The position numbers and the translations under genes are program-made. The notes under the pieces were generated by a model. It saw only the letters and a program-made list of their open reading frames with translations. It made no database searches and was not told where the DNA came from. 5,515 nt of DNA from contig JAJRAP010000120.1 in the NCBI GenBank assembly GCA_028679855.1, positions 1 to 5,515 of the forward strand. The letters are read 5' to 3'. Position 1 is the first letter of the stretch, and each line of letters begins with the position of its first letter. This DNA comes from Candidatus Methanoperedens sp. Its GTDB lineage: Archaea > Halobacteriota > Methanosarcinia > Methanosarcinales > Methanoperedenaceae. Below are positions 4,805-5,515 of this stretch, in pieces.

Positions 4805-5515
4805 TCATTTCTGTTCCTGTCTTTCCGGCGGCAGTATCATAGCTGAAACACCTGCAATGCTGTTCCTCGTCCCTATCAGAATAACAATATCCTCTGATAC
4901 TAACCGGGTATTACCCGAAGGATTGGTAATTGTCTCTTTCCCGCGCTGTACAGCCAGCACTGTAACACCGAACTTCTGCCTGAAACCCACCTCTGCCAGC
5001 GTCTTTCCTGCCATTGGCGAACCTTCATTTATCCTGATAGTCTCGATCTCACTGTCAGGCAGATGCTGCTTTAACTCGGGGAACAACGCATACTTCTGCT
5101 GCACGTTCCTGAACATCTCGTAACCGTCCCTTCTTATCTCGCAGATATGTTTTTCGATCTCGTTCACAGGAATAAAATACCTGTGCAGCACTCGTGAGAT
5201 TATCTCAATAGAAGTCTCGAACTCCTCAGGTATCACATCGTTGGCGCCAAGAGAATACAGAGGCTTTATTTCATTCGTATAACGCGTCCTGGCAATGATA
5301 TACACGGACGGGTTCAGCCTTCTTGCCAGTTCTACTATCCGTCTCGTAGCAGAAGCGTCTGAAATAGCGATCACCACCGTGCGGGCTGTCTTGATATTAA
5401 CATGCGCAAGTAAGGACTCTTTGGTGGCATCACCATACATAATAGGGATCCCGTGTTTTTTTTCTACTCGCACTGTTTCAGGGTTCAATTCAAGCACGAT
5501 AAAAGGGATATGGGA
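4805..5515 (-). CDS. C-terminal TrkA/RCK part of a KefB-type cation/proton antiporter (partial)
   Basis: The frame is open through the right edge, giving 236 visible residues. The GTG at 5497 is internal and should not be taken as the start. The visible part begins in a TrkA-N Rossmann domain: SHIPFIVLELNPETVR has the acidic residue (E9) after strand 2 that normally contacts the NAD(H) ribose, then GIPIMYGDAT and VVIAISDASATRRIVELAR. A helical linker follows (VIPEEFETSIEIISRVL onward, visible residues 95-111). Then comes a TrkA-C (RCK-C) domain at about 156-228 with SPMAGKTLAEVGF, FGVTVLAVQRG and NPSGNTRLVSEDIVILIGT. This order and the EEFETSIEI linker resemble the cytoplasmic tail of CPA2 KefB-like K+(Na+)/H+ antiporters gated by nucleotide binding. 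A K+ channel or TrkA-type subunit is possible because the membrane part is off the window. The stop is TGA at 4807-4805. Confidence 0.85.
   Translation of the reverse strand, partial: SHIPFIVLELNPETVRVEKKHGIPIMYGDATKESLLAHVNIKTARTVVIAISDASATRRIVELARRLNPSVYIIARTRYTNEIKPLYSLGANDVIPEEFETSIEIISRVLHRYFIPVNEIEKHICEIRRDGYEMFRNVQQKYALFPELKQHLPDSEIETIRINEGSPMAGKTLAEVGFRQKFGVTVLAVQRGKETITNPSGNTRLVSEDIVILIGTRNSIAGVSAMILPPERQEQK

Larger units (their letters stand above)
4648..4846 (+). pseudogene. Possible short gene split at a T8 run (very tentative)
   Basis: From ATG 4648, 18 codons (MALPLGLRDIFFELYYFV) run to TGA at 4702-4704. The neighbouring frame is open from TTG 4661 to the stop at 4844-4846. The two frames overlap across eight T (4676-4683). 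Removing one T would join them into a 65-residue protein (MALPLGLRDIFLNYITSYDL onward) starting 18 bases after an ideal TATA box. The 3' end would overlap the antiporter gene by 42 bases on the other strand. I recognise no family, and the composition is rich in Tyr and acidic residues. It may be a decayed gene, a sequencing error in the homopolymer, a slippage site, or simply non-coding DNA with the T-run acting as terminator. Confidence 0.2.

Noticed and set aside
5495..5497. GTG as the start of the RCK protein
   Set aside because: The frame continues upstream to the window edge with residues (SHIPFI) that complete strand 2 of the TrkA-N domain, so the GTG is an internal valine.

Overview
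The window looks like chromosomal DNA of a euryarchaeon, most likely a methanogen or ANME-type relative in or near the Methanosarcinales. This is inferred from a DUF373 (COG2237) membrane protein, which is known essentially from archaea, an archaeal-style dihydroorotase, TTTATATA-type TATA boxes, a probable leaderless start and a T-tract terminator. No single residue fixes the species. There are no mobile elements, rRNA, tRNA or CRISPR arrays.

Layout, left to right. Bases 1-76 hold the N-terminus of a minus-strand membrane protein that runs off the left edge. A 91-bp divergent gap carries promoters for it and for pyrC (168-1505, dihydroorotase). A 71-codon unrecognised gene overlaps the 3' end of pyrC. 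It meets the minus-strand DUF373 gene (1683-2774) tail to tail, with both stop codons inside one TTAA. A second divergent gap (2775-2922) holds a TATA box placed for a leaderless DUF373 mRNA, a pair of CGTAGCT direct repeats, a perfect 12-bp GC-rich palindrome, and the promoter and ribosome-binding site of a two-gene operon. That operon encodes an ACT-domain protein (UPF0237, 2923-3201) and, three bases later, a UPF0210/DUF711 protein (3205-4560). The right end (4805-5515, minus) is the C-terminal TrkA/RCK part of a probable KefB-type CPA2 cation/proton antiporter or related K+ transport protein, cut by the window edge.

The gap 4561-4804 between the convergent UPF0210 and antiporter genes is not empty. 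It contains a strong orphan TATA box flanked by repeats, a short ORF that may be split at a run of eight T, and a nested hairpin.

Functionally, only pyrC (third step of de novo pyrimidine synthesis) can be assigned with confidence. The most interesting unit is the ACT/UPF0210 pair, a widely conserved but uncharacterised combination of a small ligand-sensing domain with a protein assigned to the pyruvate formate-lyase/ribonucleotide reductase barrel fold. The DUF373 protein, the pyrC-overlapping small gene and the orphan transcription unit near 4620-4850 are further unknowns.
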